Source: JAVVHH01 sp963848035 (lineage in GTDB: Bacteria; Pseudomonadota; Alphaproteobacteria; Acetobacterales; Acetobacteraceae). From it: DNA of 64,000 nucleotides. The translations under genes were made by a program, and so were the position numbers. Where the stretch lies: positions 930,001 through 994,000 of the forward strand of contig CAWKCD010000001.1 of the NCBI GenBank assembly GCA_963848035.1. The letters are read 5' to 3'. Positions 62,675 through 64,000 of the stretch are shown here, piece by piece. The notes below the pieces were generated by a model, which worked only from the letters and a program-made list of their open reading frames with translations, was not told where the DNA came from and did no database searches. The number at the start of each line of letters is the position of its first letter. Positions within the stretch are counted from its first letter, which is position 1.

Positions 62675-64000
62675 ATGCGCCGCACCTCACGCCGCAAGGA
62701 GGGCGACCCGGCTGATGTCGGGCTGAACCGCTCGGCCCGCGAAGTGCTTCTCGTCATCGGCCTGCTGACACTGTTGTGCAATCTCGGCACGCTCGCGATG
62801 CCGCTGTTCAACATGCAGGTTTTCGCCGCCGTGCTTCCCACGAGGGATCTCGATTCGCTCGGGGCCTTGGCGATCGGCGCGGTCCTGTGCCTGGCGGTGT
62901 TTGCCGTGCTCGAGATCCTTCGCAGCGTCGCGCAGGAGATGCTCGCGGCGCGGATCGTCACGCGCCTCTCGCTGCCCCTGCTGCAGGCCGCCGCGACCGC
63001 ATCGCGCAGCGACCTCGTTGCAGCCGAGGGACTGGCAGATCTCGAGACAGTGCGGAATTTCCTGTCCGGCCGAGCCTGCCTCGCGCCGTTCGACATCGCG
63101 ATGGCGCCCGTGCTGATCGTTGCTTTGCTCGCCATGCACTGGGCGCTCGGGCTGCTCGGGATCGCCTGCGTGGTCGTGCTGGCGATCATGAACTGGCTCG
63201 GCGATGCGATTTCCCGACGCGCCTTGATCACCGCCAACCAGTCGTCGGCCGATGCGCTCCGCGGTGCGGCGGACGCTGTGAACGCGGCCGAACCGGTGCT
63301 GGCGATGGGCATGCTCGACTTGATGGCCCGCCGTTGGAAGACTGGCCAGACGGAAGCGGCCGTCCTGGTGCACGGGGCCGTGCTGCGTGCCCGCGCGGTC
63401 TCCGCTGCGACGAACGCGCTGCGCTCATCCATGACCGGCGCGATGGTGGCACTTGGCCTCATCCTGGCGCTGAACGGATTTGCCAACAGCGCGAGCATGG
63501 TGTTCGGCAACATGGTCCTGGCGCGATTGCTGCTGCCGTTCGGCAGCGTCGCGGCTACGCGCCGGCAATGGGCGGACGCCTCTGCCGCGTGGAAGCGGCT
63601 GCGTCGGACGCTGGAGCACACCGTCCCGCGACGGAACGCCGCCGGCCTGCCGTGCCCGACGGCTCGGATCGCCGTGGAGAACCTTTCTTATGTTCCGCCG
63701 GGCGGCGATCGGCCGCTGTTGCGGAATGTCTCCTTCACCGTCGAACCCGGCGAAGGCGTGGCCGTGATCGGCCCGTCCTCCGCGGGCAAGACAACGCTGC
63801 TGCGGTTGTTGGTCGGCATCGCACCGCCAACCAGCGGCGGCATCTACCTCGACGGCAACAGCACTTATCTGTGGGAACGCGAGGACTTCGCCAGCCGCGT
63901 CGGCTTCGTCCCGCAGCGCCCGACCCTGCTGGAAGAGAGCGTCGCCGAGAACATCGCGCGCATGAACGCGCCGGACGGCCACGCGCTGCTGCGCGCTGCG
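62675..64000 (+). CDS. Type I secretion ABC transporter (PrtD-like), 3' end outside window
   Basis: The visible 442 residues are the start of a type I secretion permease/ATPase. About six helices occupy residues 24-280 (FNMQVFAAVLPTRDLDSL at the first loop). A nucleotide-binding domain follows with Walker A VIGPSSAGKTTLLRLLVG near residue 363 and the Q-loop in RVGFVPQRPTLLEESVAENI. The gene is open to the window end. No C39 peptidase domain is present, as expected for RTX exporters. It starts at ATG 62675, 2 bp after the upstream stop. It is the probable exporter of the RTX protein at 52412. Confidence 0.92.
   Translation, partial: MRRTSRRKEGDPADVGLNRSAREVLLVIGLLTLLCNLGTLAMPLFNMQVFAAVLPTRDLDSLGALAIGAVLCLAVFAVLEILRSVAQEMLAARIVTRLSLPLLQAAATASRSDLVAAEGLADLETVRNFLSGRACLAPFDIAMAPVLIVALLAMHWALGLLGIACVVVLAIMNWLGDAISRRALITANQSSADALRGAADAVNAAEPVLAMGMLDLMARRWKTGQTEAAVLVHGAVLRARAVSAATNALRSSMTGAMVALGLILALNGFANSASMVFGNMVLARLLLPFGSVAATRRQWADASAAWKRLRRTLEHTVPRRNAAGLPCPTARIAVENLSYVPPGGDRPLLRNVSFTVEPGEGVAVIGPSSAGKTTLLRLLVGIAPPTSGGIYLDGNSTYLWEREDFASRVGFVPQRPTLLEESVAENIARMNAPDGHALLRAA

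Overview
The window is high-GC DNA from a single chromosome, almost certainly of an alphaproteobacterium. The best guess is Rhodospirillales/Acetobacterales, judging from the gene families: a box benzoate cluster with BoxR, LigAB, a Liv transporter, DUF1127, an NrsF-type anti-sigma factor and RTX with a type I exporter. No rRNA, tRNA, insertion sequence or CRISPR was seen. Genes are packed tightly, and 4-bp ATGA or GTGA overlaps are common.

0-5 kb: the 3' end of a TolB/TPR regulator meets, tail to tail, a small minus-strand unit. That unit encodes a 100-aa peptide with four VRLGGQGPVFR copies, then a strong terminator, then a DUF6065-like protein. An MFS exporter gene is divergent from the peptide gene. 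A MaoC-like hotdog gene follows.

4.6-21 kb: an aromatic catabolism block. Benzoate is activated by a CoA ligase and degraded by BoxABC with an alpha/beta hydrolase and a thioesterase, under a divergent BoxR with a TGCA-N6-TGCA site. A complete Liv-type ABC importer follows. Then comes a protocatechuate 4,5-dioxygenase pair (LigAB) with a Rieske oxygenase and reductase resembling vanillate O-demethylase. The Rieske and reductase genes carry about six single-base frameshifts.

21-27 kb: a DUF1127 peptide, then a co-directional run of aldose 1-dehydrogenase, GMC oxidoreductase, DoxX, cupin, SMP-30 lactonase and VOC protein, suggesting oxidation of a sugar or related compound through a lactone.

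27-30 kb: a four-gene redox/stress operon of thioredoxin-like protein, CcdA-like protein, ECF sigma factor, and an NrsF anti-sigma factor fused to a periplasmic DUF1223 thiol domain.

30-50 kb: a signalling and envelope region. Two paralogous hybrid histidine kinases and two paralogous single-domain response regulators surround an operon encoding a membrane protein and an unusual phospholipase D/trypsin-like protease fusion. A divergent PLD lipoprotein, a His-rich peptide, an AI-2E family transporter, an SLC13 permease, a CBS protein and GlgX complete the region.

50-64 kb: a surface-glycan and secretion cluster. It contains glycosyltransferases, a secreted propeller-like protein, a small RTX protein, a methyltransferase, a polysaccharide pyruvyl transferase-like protein, a tail-anchored protein and the start of a type I secretion ABC transporter. 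A GT2-GT4 pair appears duplicated, with one GT2 copy degenerate. Three of these genes carry frameshifts that look like single-base indels.
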